64,000 nucleotides of DNA from Neobacillus sp. SuZ13 (GCF_030123365.1 NZ_CP126107.1:4053501-4117500); one strand, 5' to 3'. Counted from the stretch's first letter, positions 35,481-44,888 are shown. The notes: generated by a model not told the origin, from the sequence alone. Program-made: numbers and translations.

Positions 35481-36036
35481 ATATTATAACCTTCTTAACC
35501 TTAACATACCTATTGTTTTTTATCAAATTTCTAATAATATCATAAATTTATTTTCAGTGTCAACTACTTTTACTTTAAAAATCAAAAAAAGCAAAAACAA
35601 TAGGTATCGTGTTGATTACCAATAAAGGGAAGGTTAATTTTCCCGCGTATATTCTGAAACCTCTACTAACCTTAATAGTATTATTCTATATAAAACCTAC
35701 CTGCACAAATAACACAAAAAGCGACTGCCTTGTTCATTGATAACGTTTACGTATATATCGGAAAACCCTGACTTTTATGATTGCATGACCAAATATGCCT
35801 CTGATATTTGTAATGGTAGACCAATCTCAGGTTTCTTTAATGAGTTTACTGAAACAATTCGGGAGTATTCCCTATAGCCAAATAAGGTGAATAAAAAATG
35901 CTTGGCAATATGCTAAGCATTTTTTCATGGTGGTCTAAGATTAATTGTCCACCATTAATTTTACATTGATTTTTAAAATAACGTCATGTGCAAAATTAAA
36001 TTAATATTTAATTAAAGAGCTTAGCACGAACCATCT
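35481..36036. other. Region without a gene
   Basis: AT-rich. A hairpin AAATGCTTGGCAATATGCTA and AAGCATTTTTT at 35896-35926 may be a terminator. No coding frame with a binding site was found. Confidence 0.4.
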
Positions 36037-36117
36037 CTAACAGCAGCCACCATAACCCATGCCATAACCAGGATAACCTCCATAGCTCATACCGCTTCCA
36101 AAGAGATGTCTTTCCAT
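36037..36117 (-). CDS. Gly/Tyr-rich small protein (26 aa)
   Basis: A 26-aa peptide beginning MERHLFGSGMSYGGYPG and ending in GGCC, with a strong GAGGAGGAGATATAAA site. The composition is like the short Gly/Tyr/Cys-rich peptides made during Bacillus sporulation. It stands alone in the island. Confidence 0.6.
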   Translation of the reverse strand: MERHLFGSGMSYGGYPGYGMGYGGCC

Positions 36118-36414
36118 TTTATATCTCCTCCTCAAATTGTTTCAAAAATAGTGTATGTGCCCATTTTTAAAGAGGAATAGATATTTGCCTATTTGTATGT
36201 GTTATTATTTTATTTTCGGTATAATGACAACTCCTCATTGTACTAGTGTTAATAGGACAATAAGCATCAGTGTCCTATTTTACTGTCTTTTTGTTTAAAC
36301 TAGCTGCCACATTAGCACAAAAAGAAAATGAGCGCCGCAGCAACTCATTGTTAAACTCTTGCTACCCGTTAGAGTTCAACAAGAAAAATCTGTATCAATG
36401 ACAGCTCTGATCTT

Positions 36415-37334
36415 AATACAGATAGGTAAGGGTTTGAAGTTATCGCTCCCTTTTCCCCCCGTCCACACCGTACAAGCGGCTTTCACCGCATACGGCGTTC
36501 CAACTATACCAATCCACTTTAACCATAACACTGTTAAGTATTGTGATACTTAATGTGTTTCATTTCTTCCGTTTCAATAAGTCGGTGCCTCCCGTGGGAG
36601 GTAAACCTCTTTTAGTCATACGAGAACCTTATTAACCGATAAAGAATTGCCTTGCATGATTAAAGGAATCTTCAATAGTCTTGTGGCTATCCCTCCATGT
36701 TGATTAGACATTTCATCGGTACTGTGCCACTACTTTCACTGATATAAAGAAAAGTTATACGGCAACTATTATCATTATCGCTTTTCTTTTCAACGCTTCG
36801 TCGGGAGTAAGCCCTCCACGTTATCAGTTTACAATGTTGAATTATATCTATTATAGAATGAACTTAGGTGCTTCCTTTAAGCCTGTTAGCCGTTCATATG
36901 CCTGTAACATATCATGGACTTTCATATGAGTTATTTTTACTCATCCACTGCTAACCTCACGCTATGGCGATATACACATTTCTATGTATTGTGCTTGTAG
37001 ACCCGTACATTCAGAAGTTCGTCAGCTTACCCATATCTTGTAGGTTTATTTGCATTCTCACCATATTCATTCAACTCAAGCATCATGAATTACACCACTC
37101 CATCGAGTAGGCTTTCGGCAGCCGAACTGCTACGGTAATTTCTCACGCCTTTTCGCCGAGCTTATAACACTATCATTCTTACTAAATTAAATGCTATTCG
37201 ACTTAGAGAGAACCCTTCAGGGCGTTACCCCATCATTTGATTCTTCGATATAACCCTTCAGTTCCGACAGGAACTGTCTGACCTTTACCTGAGCATTGTG
37301 ACCAATCTCAATTTAAGCCGGAAACATTTCGCAC
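36415..37334 (-). mobile_element. Group II intron without reverse transcriptase
   Basis: On the minus strand it begins GTGCGAAATG at 37334 (the GUGYG rule). It carries domain I-like sequence, a domain V hairpin at 36465-36498 (ACGCCGTATGCGG, TGAAAG, CCGCTTGTACGGTGT) and a domain VI stem ending CCTTACCTATCTG near 36415-36425. The length is about 920 nt, with no reverse transcriptase frame in domain IV. It would need a protein supplied in trans. The exact 3' end is uncertain by about 10 nt. It lies seven bases from repeat copy 2. Confidence 0.75.
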
Positions 37335-37341
37335 AACTCAA

Positions 37342-37374
37342 GCACCCGTTTGTTTAAGTGTAGTTCTTCACAAT
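37342..37374. repeat. Dispersed repeat, copy 2
   Basis: GCACCCGTTTGTTTAAGT then TTCTTCACAATC; nearly identical to 29545-29577. The group II intron begins seven bases away. Confidence 0.55.
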
Positions 37375-37545
37375 CTTTAAATTAATTTAACGTAAAGTAA
37401 AATTCTTCTTGGAAAAATCGCAAGTGAAAAATCGAAATTATTCTAAATTAGACTTTACATCTAATCTTAAAACTGATCATCTTTTTATAAATCAGAAATT
37501 CATATCTCTTGTTGAATTGGTAAATAATATCCAAGAGGTGACAGG

Positions 37546-38550
37546 ATGGAAAAGGATAAATTAAAACTCACATCTTCCGAAATAGGAACTTTGTGGGGAG
37601 AGTATGTAAATGGAACAGCCGTTGATATTGTAAATAGATATATGATTTCTATTATTGAAGATGAGTCAATAAAAGCCATTTTTGAGGATGCTATCAAGAC
37701 GTTTGAAAAACAAAAGAATCAAATCATAACTTTTATGGAGAATGAGGGATTTCCAGTTCCGATTGGATTTACTGAATCTGATCTTAATAAAGGTACAGAA
37801 AGATTGTTCACTGACATCTTTTGCTTAAATTATTTAAATATTATGACTTTACACGGTTTGCTAGGACACTCCACTTCATTAGGTGTTTCTGTCAGAGAGG
37901 ACTTAAGGTTTTTTTACGACTCGTGCGATAACGATGGGAAAAGGATGTATCATCAAACAATTGATTTATTGCTTGAAAAAGGAAGTTTTCAGAGGGACCC
38001 TTTATATTATCCTGCTGAAAACCCTGAATATGTTTCCAGCAAAGATTTCGCAGATGGATTTTTTGGAAAGGGTAGAATGTTAGCCGCGACAGAAATCATA
38101 AGTATTTCTTTCAACCTAAAAAAAAGTATTATGGCAAAAACTCTTGCAATTGCATTCAGTCAAGTCACACAAACAAAAGAAGTAAGAAAATTTTTAGAGT
38201 ATGCTGAAAAAATAGCTGATCAACAAATAAAAGATTTTTCAAAAATTATGCAAACTGATAATTTACCAGCTCCGAAGTCGTGGGAGACTGAAGTTACAAC
38301 TTCAACAGACTCTCCTTTTTCCGATAAGTTAATGCTGTATCATACTGGTTTCTTATTCCAAGCTGCACAAGCGTATCACGGGGCAGGTTTAGCATCTGCA
38401 ATGCGAACAGACCTAGTATCTACTTACGAAAGCACCATTCTACAAAATCTTATGCTTACTAAAAAGTGGTTTAATATTATGGTGCAAAATAAATGGTTAG
38501 AACAACCTCCACTTGCACCTAATAGAAAAGAAATTGCAAAAGAAAAATAA
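37546..38550 (+). CDS. DUF3231 family protein
   Basis: A 334-aa protein made of two related four-helix halves (about residues 5-160 and 170-330), the usual DUF3231 layout in Bacillus. Both halves contain the pattern LTSSEIGTLWGEYVNG or its relative FSDKLMLYHTGFLFQAA. The fold is ferritin-like. The function is not established. The start follows AGAGGTGACAGG and a terminator follows the gene, so it is a single unit. Confidence 0.85.
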   Translation: MEKDKLKLTSSEIGTLWGEYVNGTAVDIVNRYMISIIEDESIKAIFEDAIKTFEKQKNQIITFMENEGFPVPIGFTESDLNKGTERLFTDIFCLNYLNIMTLHGLLGHSTSLGVSVREDLRFFYDSCDNDGKRMYHQTIDLLLEKGSFQRDPLYYPAENPEYVSSKDFADGFFGKGRMLAATEIISISFNLKKSIMAKTLAIAFSQVTQTKEVRKFLEYAEKIADQQIKDFSKIMQTDNLPAPKSWETEVTTSTDSPFSDKLMLYHTGFLFQAAQAYHGAGLASAMRTDLVSTYESTILQNLMLTKKWFNIMVQNKWLEQPPLAPNRKEIAKEK

Positions 38551-38552
38551 CT

Positions 38553-38587
38553 AAAAATGCCCTTCCCAATCGGTCGGGCATTTTAAT
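38553..38587. terminator. Terminator of the DUF3231 gene
   Basis: AAATGCCC and GGGCATTT with a 12-nt loop, followed by TAATTTTTAG. Confidence 0.75.
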
Positions 38588-38615
38588 TTTTAGAAAAATC
38601 ATTCTTCCACTATAC

Positions 38616-38649
38616 TGCCCCGTTAGTTTAAGTGAAGGTATTCACAAAG
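38616..38649. repeat. Dispersed repeat, copy 3
   Basis: TGCCCCGTTAGTTTAAGTG then TATTCACAAAG; a diverged copy of the repeat at 29545 and 37342. Confidence 0.5.
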
Positions 38650-39475
38650 TTCATAAACAAGGCACCCATTAGACTATTTAAAAAATTCCGGTGTCCCAGA
38701 TAATTGGTACAAATCCGTACTAGTTTAACACATTGTAACAATATTGGTTGCAATGCAACAAGTTGTAAAAAGAAATAAAAAATGCTAACTTTTTATCTTT
38801 TAAATACATAATTGGGATTAAGGTCTAAATCAACAACTCGCGTTAGCGAGTGTTTTTACGGAAAGATGTTATTCCACAGTCTTTTTGTTCCAATTCAATT
38901 ATTTGAGGTACGAATTTTAGTGCCGATTTTTGCTTGTTTTAATTAATATTAAAGGAAATTATCATGAAAAGCTTAAACAATTAAAAATTTGAGCTTTTTC
39001 GTTGGTTTTAGTGCTTTTTATTATGCCTTTACCATAAGAAATACGATTCATCTTGTTTATCTATACTTATCAAAACAGCACAATTAAAAAACTTAAACAA
39101 CTTCATTTCCGCGCAGAATTAGATATGAACAATGTTACCGTCACGTCGGTCTTTACAGGCGGATTATCTTTTTATTATTTAGTAAATCATTTTAAATGTG
39201 ATATAACTAATATTAATAGGACATCCATTTCAAAAATGGGTTTCGTTCTTAGAACCACAAGGTCTGAGCTGCATTTAAATACCGGCACTTTAAACTAATT
39301 CACTAAAAAGTAGAATAAACTAAGTTGTATCGGTGATTTATAGCAATCTTTTATATTAAATACCGGCACTTTAAACTAATTGATGATGTAAAACCTATTG
39401 TTAACACGAATCACATATATAGAATTTATTATTTTGTTAACGAATGAAAATAAAAAACGGCGAAACCGCCGCTTT
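38650..39475. repeat. Non-coding region with a 25-bp direct repeat
   Basis: No gene is visible. TAAATACCGGCACTTTAAACTAATT occurs at 39276-39300 and again at 39356-39381, 80 bp apart, just downstream of the winged-helix gene. The block could be a binding site array or a replication control region. Confidence 0.5.
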
Positions 39476-40471
39476 TTATTTCTTATTAGGTTTTCGACCA
39501 CTATTGCTTTTTCTTTGTTGATGTTGTTTAAATTGAACTTCAATGAATTTAGCATATTCATTTTGGTCATCTGGAACGTAATGTGTGTCGTATCTTTTTA
39601 GCACTCGTGGATGCACCATATGTAAAACACTATCGCCTTGAATATCTCGTTTGATAATTTTATTTTTTTCAAGAATGTTTATATATTCGTTAATTGTTGT
39701 TTCATGAACTCCAATAATTTCGGCTATTTCTTTCTGTAAAAGGTGTTCCAATTTACTTGGGTTCTCTTCGTCAAGCAGGCTGTCTGCCAAGGATTGGCTT
39801 TTGTACAACATATTATGAGTTGGGTTCCAAACTAAGTAAAAGGTTTGAAAATGAACATATGGAAGGATCTTATAAAGTACACCAAGTGCGTTTCCAAGAT
39901 TTTCATTTTCGACCATCTTGTTGAGTTCATTTTTATTTAATTGTACAAAACTTTCATGAATAGATTCTGCCATTGAATGAAACTTCTTATCCACATAATA
40001 AAGTATTATTCTTCTATCTTTTGGGTCCTTCTCCGACTTAATGACTTTTAAATCGACAATTTTTTTCAAAACGTCTCGACATCTCCTCTCTCCAAGACCA
40101 AGCACTTGTTGTATTTCAACTTGTGTAATTGCCTTTCCTCTTTTATTTACCAGCAGCCCGTCGCTTTTCCTTGTTAATTTACTGAGCAATTTAACAACTG
40201 AAGTTGCAATATAAATATCCATCTTTTTCGAAACTTCTTTAATATTATTAACCTTGCAAGCAATGAATATTTCGGGTTCTATCCCTTTTTCATAACTTAT
40301 TGCGCGCCTTGCTTTTGCATATTCTTTTTGTGCTTGTTTCTTTTTTATCTCATTATATTTCTTTAGTTCATCGGGATCGATAATTAAAGAGTTTGGTTTA
40401 ATTTCTGCTTTTAATTCTCCGGTTCCCTCATTTACTAGTAAACTAGGGTCTTTTCCTGTTCTGATAATCAT
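39476..40471 (-). CDS. Winged-helix DNA-binding protein, possible replication initiator
   Basis: A 331-aa protein with two winged-helix segments: residues about 115-165 (TQVEIQQVLGLGERRCRDVLKKIVDLKVI) and about 243-275 (KEIAEIIGVHETTINEYINILEKNKII). Two winged helices in tandem occur in plasmid Rep_3-type initiators, but no direct match is recognised, so replication initiation is only a suggestion. The C terminus is very basic. The start follows AAGGGGATTACATC. A candidate antisense RNA overlaps its leader. Confidence 0.65.
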   Translation of the reverse strand: MIIRTGKDPSLLVNEGTGELKAEIKPNSLIIDPDELKKYNEIKKKQAQKEYAKARRAISYEKGIEPEIFIACKVNNIKEVSKKMDIYIATSVVKLLSKLTRKSDGLLVNKRGKAITQVEIQQVLGLGERRCRDVLKKIVDLKVIKSEKDPKDRRIILYYVDKKFHSMAESIHESFVQLNKNELNKMVENENLGNALGVLYKILPYVHFQTFYLVWNPTHNMLYKSQSLADSLLDEENPSKLEHLLQKEIAEIIGVHETTINEYINILEKNKIIKRDIQGDSVLHMVHPRVLKRYDTHYVPDDQNEYAKFIEVQFKQHQQRKSNSGRKPNKK

Positions 40472-40539
40472 GATGTAATCCCCTTATAAATTAATTTTTT
40501 ATTTTAGGGGCAATTTAAAGTAATTTATTAAAGGATTCC

Positions 40540-40664
40540 TTGCTTTTTATTGGAAATAATATGTATAGTCATCGTGTAGTTAACCCATTTGGGTTCATTA
40601 CTTCAAATTACCCTATCAGGTGTGGTACTTCTTATTTCGCATACAGGAAAGTACCACTTTTTTT
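40540..40664 (+). ncRNA. Candidate antisense RNA with promoter and terminator
   Basis: Plus strand: -35 TTGCTT (40540-40545), 18-bp spacer, -10 TATAGT (40564-40569). A transcript from about 40576 would contain the hairpin AACCC-ATTT-GGGTT and end at GTGGTACTT/AAGTACCAC followed by seven T residues. No plus-strand gene is served by this terminator. The RNA of about 90 nt would be antisense to the leader of the winged-helix gene starting at 40471. Confidence 0.5.
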
Positions 40665-40670
40665 ATTCGT

Positions 40671-40934
40671 TTACATTTTGAACCTTTTTTTATATATAGA
40701 AAATATTTTTCTTTTAATCTCAATTCCTCGTATTTTATAATGCTTTAATCCCTCGTGCCGAAGTTCGCCTTTACGGCACCATCTTCGTATTGTTTCTTCA
40801 TGAACACCAATTATATCAGCAATTTCCTTTGGTGAGTATACAGCTTGATTATCAATTTTTGGAAAATATGTTGGGAGAATCCTGCTGGAATCTCCTGTGT
40901 TTAATGGGTCATTTTTATAGTCATCATAGGTCAC
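40671..40934 (-). CDS. Excisionase-type helix-turn-helix protein
   Basis: An 87-aa MerR-like winged helix protein. YSPKEIADIIGVHEETIRRWCRKGEL (about residues 33-58) is the HTH_17/excisionase pattern. The GTG start follows GGAGGTGAGACAGC and overlaps the end of the 775-frame gene by 11 bp, so the two are coupled. It could be an excision or replication accessory factor. Confidence 0.75.
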   Translation of the reverse strand: MTYDDYKNDPLNTGDSSRILPTYFPKIDNQAVYSPKEIADIIGVHEETIRRWCRKGELRHEGLKHYKIRGIEIKRKIFSIYKKRFKM

Positions 40935-43191
40935 GCTGTCTCACCTCCTTTACGATAGCATCCAGCGCAGCTATTTCTGCTTTGATATCAGACATTAAAT
41001 CTAGCCGTTCTTCAGTAGTCATTTTTAATTCACGTGCTGTTTTCCCTCGTATAAACTGTAGTCTGCGTTCGAGTTCTTCTTTTCCTTCTTTAGCAATCCC
41101 AATCCTATCTTCAATACGTCTATTTCTTTCTTTAACACTTTTAAGGATCGACTCATCGACAATTTCAACGTTAATTGGGCTTGTTTCCGAAACTTCTATA
41201 AACTCCAGAATTCCGTTTTCTTCTTTTTCCTTTATTGCAGAATCGATATAGCAGCCCATTTCTCTTTCCCAAGCTCCTAACAAATCTAAATTCCAAGGGA
41301 AATTAAGCACTCTATCGATAACTCTATAATATTCTTGGATGGTAATATCTTTGGTATAACTACCTTTAACACCTTCAGCTTTACGACTAATGTTATGACG
41401 CATTTGAATTTCCCCAGCTCGGTTCCTTACCATTGAAAGCTCCATTTCTAATGGCATTTTTTCAATAAGTTCTCGCAAAGAACGGCGACCAGTTTTTAAT
41501 TCGAGACCTTTGCGTTTTTTTTCTGAAAGAAATTCAAATTCCCACTTAAAACGGCGCATCCAATCAAGCCGAACTGTATGTCTCTCCGGATCTTTAACAT
41601 TTGGTCTAAACAAATAACCCTTACCTCGTGATTTTTGATGATTATAAAGATAATCAAAAAATTCGTTCAGTAAGGTTACCAGCTTTGGTACAATTAATGT
41701 CCCAAAAAACTCATGCGAATTTGATAAAGCCATTTTGGAAGCGTGAGAAGGTAATTGTAAAAATCCATAGCCCTTACTATTAGTAGCGATAAAACCATCA
41801 TCACCCAATGAGAAATATTCAATCCTCAAACTAGCCATTTCCTCTGGTCGAATTCCAAGTAAGCAAGATAACATCCAGGATACTTTTCTTTTAAAGCTTT
41901 CGTAACTTTGGTCGGCTATGTGCATATCATCAAGACGTTGATAGACTTGCATAATCTCTCTTCTAGATAAAAAGACTTTGTCTTTTTCGTTAGAAGGATT
42001 TCTCGACGGCTCAGGAAGTTCGTTTACGATTTTGAGTAATTGATTCCGTTTGACAATGTACTTCTTCGCTACTTCATGTTCTATCATCCATGTTGGATGC
42101 TCTTCCTCCAACCTCATCAAAAGATACATAACAAATGGGTGTATGATTTGAGTCTGTGTTGTTATTGTGGTTTTCTTTAAAGAGTTGTAATAGGCACGCA
42201 AGTCTTCTACTGTTAAATCGTAAAACCGAAGATCCAAAACCGTCGGGTCGAATTGTTTTAGTTGCTCTTCCGACAAAGTTTTAACAATACCGGATTCAGC
42301 GTCCATGGTTTTAATGCCACAACGACCACAAATAGCTCTAAATAAAAATATGGATAATTTTTTCCGAACATTAACGCCTGTTATTTCAGGCTTAATAAAA
42401 CCTTTTGAATAAAATGTCTTTTCTTCCCATTTTATTTTTGAATCCTTAGAACGGTATTTTATATATTCATCAATGATATCCAGTTGATGGTCCTTAGACA
42501 GATAGTTCCACGACGCATTGTTCTTTACCCAATCGGCTGCAGTTCTCGCTTTCTTTTCACTGAGTTCTTTCGCTGCTTTGTACTGCTTTTCAAGTAATTT
42601 AAAATCCCAAAAACGAGTCCCCTCTAAATGATCGGGCTGTGTAATGAGCCCCTTTGTTTTATACTGCCAAAGATTTGTTTCTGTAGCATTTAGCATTTCA
42701 GCGCAATCTGGAAGGGTTAAATACTCTAGCTTACTTTTGTCCAAATCCGCATATTTAATCGACCACTCGCTATAATCCCATTTTCGAGAATATTCCTGAA
42801 TATACTCATCCCAATCTCCTCTTTTAAGTTGCACTAAGAAACGTTCATAGGAAATTCCTAATACTAATGCTGCTTCTTTGGATTTTAAAACAATTCCTGA
42901 GATTTTCTCTGCTGTTGTTTCTACACGTCTTTTAATATTAGACTCTTTAACTCTTTCAGTAATTTTGATAATCTCTGGCAACTCCGATTTGATGAAAAAT
43001 ATTTTATTAGCAAACCCGAATTCATTTTTAAGATCAACACCAGCCTTGAAAGCCAAGTCATTGTAATGACCTTTTTGAAAATATTTTTTCAAGGTCTCAG
43101 ATGACACTGAAACTTGCTTTTCTACTTCTTCAACACCAATTAATTCTCCATGTTGCTTTTTAAGCTCATCTAAAGTTGGTAATAGTTTCAT
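40924..43191 (-). CDS. Large tyrosine-recombinase-like protein with HTH segments
   Basis: A 755-aa protein. Residues 1-240 hold several MerR-like helix-turn-helix stretches (SKEAALVLGISYERFLVQLKRG, then LPDCAEMLNATETNLWQYKTKG). The middle, about residues 450-640, resembles a tyrosine recombinase: SWMLSCLLGIRPEEMASLR gives the box I arginine. Box II is not canonical; the candidate is MRHNISRKAEGVKGSYTKD. The C terminus is a coiled coil. The ATG at 43191 follows AAAGGGGTGCTTATT. It may be an inactive or specialised recombinase, or a replication protein. Confidence 0.65.
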   Translation of the reverse strand: MKLLPTLDELKKQHGELIGVEEVEKQVSVSSETLKKYFQKGHYNDLAFKAGVDLKNEFGFANKIFFIKSELPEIIKITERVKESNIKRRVETTAEKISGIVLKSKEAALVLGISYERFLVQLKRGDWDEYIQEYSRKWDYSEWSIKYADLDKSKLEYLTLPDCAEMLNATETNLWQYKTKGLITQPDHLEGTRFWDFKLLEKQYKAAKELSEKKARTAADWVKNNASWNYLSKDHQLDIIDEYIKYRSKDSKIKWEEKTFYSKGFIKPEITGVNVRKKLSIFLFRAICGRCGIKTMDAESGIVKTLSEEQLKQFDPTVLDLRFYDLTVEDLRAYYNSLKKTTITTQTQIIHPFVMYLLMRLEEEHPTWMIEHEVAKKYIVKRNQLLKIVNELPEPSRNPSNEKDKVFLSRREIMQVYQRLDDMHIADQSYESFKRKVSWMLSCLLGIRPEEMASLRIEYFSLGDDGFIATNSKGYGFLQLPSHASKMALSNSHEFFGTLIVPKLVTLLNEFFDYLYNHQKSRGKGYLFRPNVKDPERHTVRLDWMRRFKWEFEFLSEKKRKGLELKTGRRSLRELIEKMPLEMELSMVRNRAGEIQMRHNISRKAEGVKGSYTKDITIQEYYRVIDRVLNFPWNLDLLGAWEREMGCYIDSAIKEKEENGILEFIEVSETSPINVEIVDESILKSVKERNRRIEDRIGIAKEGKEELERRLQFIRGKTARELKMTTEERLDLMSDIKAEIAALDAIVKEVRQRDL

Positions 43192-43251
43192 AATAAGCAC
43201 CCCTTTCTCAAACATTGTGGTCAAATTTTTTAATATGTATGTATAATACAT

Positions 43252-43673
43252 TTTTTAGAATTGTAAAAATATTTTCGGCTCAACATGTGTGTATCTGTGT
43301 GATTATGTGTTTGTGTGTTTGTTGTATTTTACGGGTTCTATACCTCTTCGGAAAACTCACAAATCACACAAACTCCTACAAATAAATTCGAAACGCGTTG
43401 TCATATTGAAGAAAGAAATGTAGGTGTTTGTGCGTTTTTTTGACGAGTCGATTTGATAGGCGAAAATCAGAGGAATTTTATGCAAAATTAATGAAAGTTT
43501 ATTAATTATTATGTATTCGAACTTTAAATTAATTTATCCGGTTATCATTTCATCCTTTAAAAGATCATATGGTAGGTCAAATAAATTCCTGAACCCGCTA
43601 CTGTTTATATATAAGGATTTTCCCAAAAATCCTCTTTTTTTTGATATTTTTTCAAAACAAAAAAACACCGCCA
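43252..43673. repeat. Control region with GT-rich iterons
   Basis: No gene. Between 43285 and 43325 the plus strand repeats TGTGTG units (TGTGTGTATCTGTGTG, then ATGTGTTTGTGTG). An inverted relative, CACAAATCACACAAAC, follows at 43370-43385, and GTAGGTGTTTGTGCG at 43420-43434. Such spaced direct and inverted copies upstream of the 755-aa gene look like operator or iteron sites. Confidence 0.45.
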
Positions 43674-44027
43674 TCAGACGATGCTTTTATAATAGTTTAT
43701 AAGACCGTAAACAATATCTCTTAATTCTTCAATTTCCTTATTTCCGGTCTTCGATAATTTGTTGAAGCGATACTCAATTCGTTTAAATTCTTTTTTGGGG
43801 TTATACACAGATTTCTCTATAATGGATTCTTTACTTGTTTTAATTAATTCAAAGATATTTCCCTTTGAGCAACCGCTGCTGCAATTCCATGAAGTATCAA
43901 CTACATTCATGATAGCGTGTGATTCGCATTTAAAACACGGAAAGGTGATAGTTTTTTCTTTATTGTCATAAAAATAATCTATTTTACTATCTTTAAAAAA
44001 TGACAGAGAAACACGTTCCTTACTCAT
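43674..44027 (-). CDS. Primase-type zinc-finger protein
   Basis: A 117-aa protein with a CHC2-like zinc ribbon: CFKCESHAIMNVVDTSWNC followed by SSGCSKGNIFELI, close to the N-terminal finger of DnaG primases (C-x2-C ... C-x3-C then the KGGDVF-like turn). The catalytic primase domain is missing. It overlaps the upstream HTH gene by 8 bp. A role in element replication is inferred. Confidence 0.65.
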   Translation of the reverse strand: MSKERVSLSFFKDSKIDYFYDNKEKTITFPCFKCESHAIMNVVDTSWNCSSGCSKGNIFELIKTSKESIIEKSVYNPKKEFKRIEYRFNKLSKTGNKEIEELRDIVYGLINYYKSIV

Positions 44028-44271
44028 AAAACTTCTTTAATCCTGCCCGTCTACGCGAAGCCCGTATGAACGTCTTGAAATCCTTGCCCATAATAATGAA
44101 CTTTCCACCAAAAGAATAATGCGTTATTTTGTTCTGTCGGCACCATCTCCTAACACTTTCCGCATTCATGCCCAACATGTTAGCTATTTGTTCAGGATTT
44201 AACACAGCGTCATCTGATACAAGGAAACTCTCATGAATATCCTCTACTTCTTCTGCTAAAAAATCAGCCAT
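44020..44271 (-). CDS. Excisionase-type helix-turn-helix protein
   Basis: An 83-aa protein with LNPEQIANMLGMNAESVRRWCRQNKI, the HTH_17 pattern also seen in the 87-aa protein at 40671. The ATG at 44271 follows TAGGAGGCTGATAATA. It overlaps the zinc-finger gene, so the two are translated together. A DNA-binding accessory role for excision or replication is likely. Confidence 0.75.
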   Translation of the reverse strand: MADFLAEEVEDIHESFLVSDDAVLNPEQIANMLGMNAESVRRWCRQNKITHYSFGGKFIIMGKDFKTFIRASRRRAGLKKFYE

Positions 44272-44371
44272 TATTATCAGCCTCCTAATAAGCAATAAAA
44301 ACAACATTTTGGATGTCATAGTTTTTAATTGCATTTTTTAATAGTTTAATTTTCTAAAATATTTCTGATAA

Positions 44372-44638
44372 TTAACCTTCTATTAGTAATGGCAATCTTA
44401 ATCGTTTGTGTTTCAGAATAAGTTTTTCTAAGTGCCTAAGATTTAGTTGTTCACCTGCCGAATGAAATACACCAACTATTTTCCAGGAATTTTTTCCATT
44501 TTTGGATAAATACACATCACAATATTCCCCGTCAACTATAGCTGCAACAAATTTATCAGCTATCCATATACTTAATAAATTAAATGGATATTTTACTAAT
44601 TTTGGCTCATCAATAAAATATGCATCTTCAAGTTTCAT
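44372..44638 (-). CDS. Small protein of unknown function (88 aa)
   Basis: An 88-aa protein, MKLEDAYFIDEPKLVKYPF at the start, with an apparent beta-sheet core (VAAIVDGEYCDVYLSKNGKN). The ATG follows GAGGTGAATTAA. No family is recognised. Likely an accessory gene of the island. Confidence 0.6.
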   Translation of the reverse strand: MKLEDAYFIDEPKLVKYPFNLLSIWIADKFVAAIVDGEYCDVYLSKNGKNSWKIVGVFHSAGEQLNLRHLEKLILKHKRLRLPLLIEG

Positions 44639-44639
44639 T

Positions 44640-44858
44640 TAATTCACCTCATAATATAGTATATCCACTTTTCAAAAAATTATTTTAATATATTAAATTC
44701 AATTCAACTAATATATAAAAGCATAAGCAACACCTTTTTTCATCTTTAAATAAATAGAAGTAGCATTCCGTTCCGGCACACTCGCCAGACATTTGCTAAA
44801 TCCTAGACTTCAGCTAATTCTTCTGGTTAGTTTTATTTAATTTTGAAAGAACAAATTT
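44640..44858. other. Short region without a gene
   Basis: Contains the leader of the 88-aa gene and nothing else that I recognise. Confidence 0.4.
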
Positions 44859-44888
44859 AAGGGCTGTTGATTTTAATCAACAGCCCTA
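44859..44888 (-). terminator. Terminator of the 61-aa gene
   Basis: GGGCTGTTGAT-TTTA-ATCAACAGCCC, a perfect 11-bp stem; the tail on the minus strand is TTAAATTTG. Confidence 0.65.

Noticed and set aside
39053..39298. Plus-strand frame of 81 codons
   Set aside because: No binding site, odd composition, and its end is inside the 25-bp direct repeat.
43252..43440. CRISPR array
   Set aside because: The TGTGTG units are short, irregular and in both orientations. There is no repeat of 24-40 bp with even spacers, and no cas genes are present.
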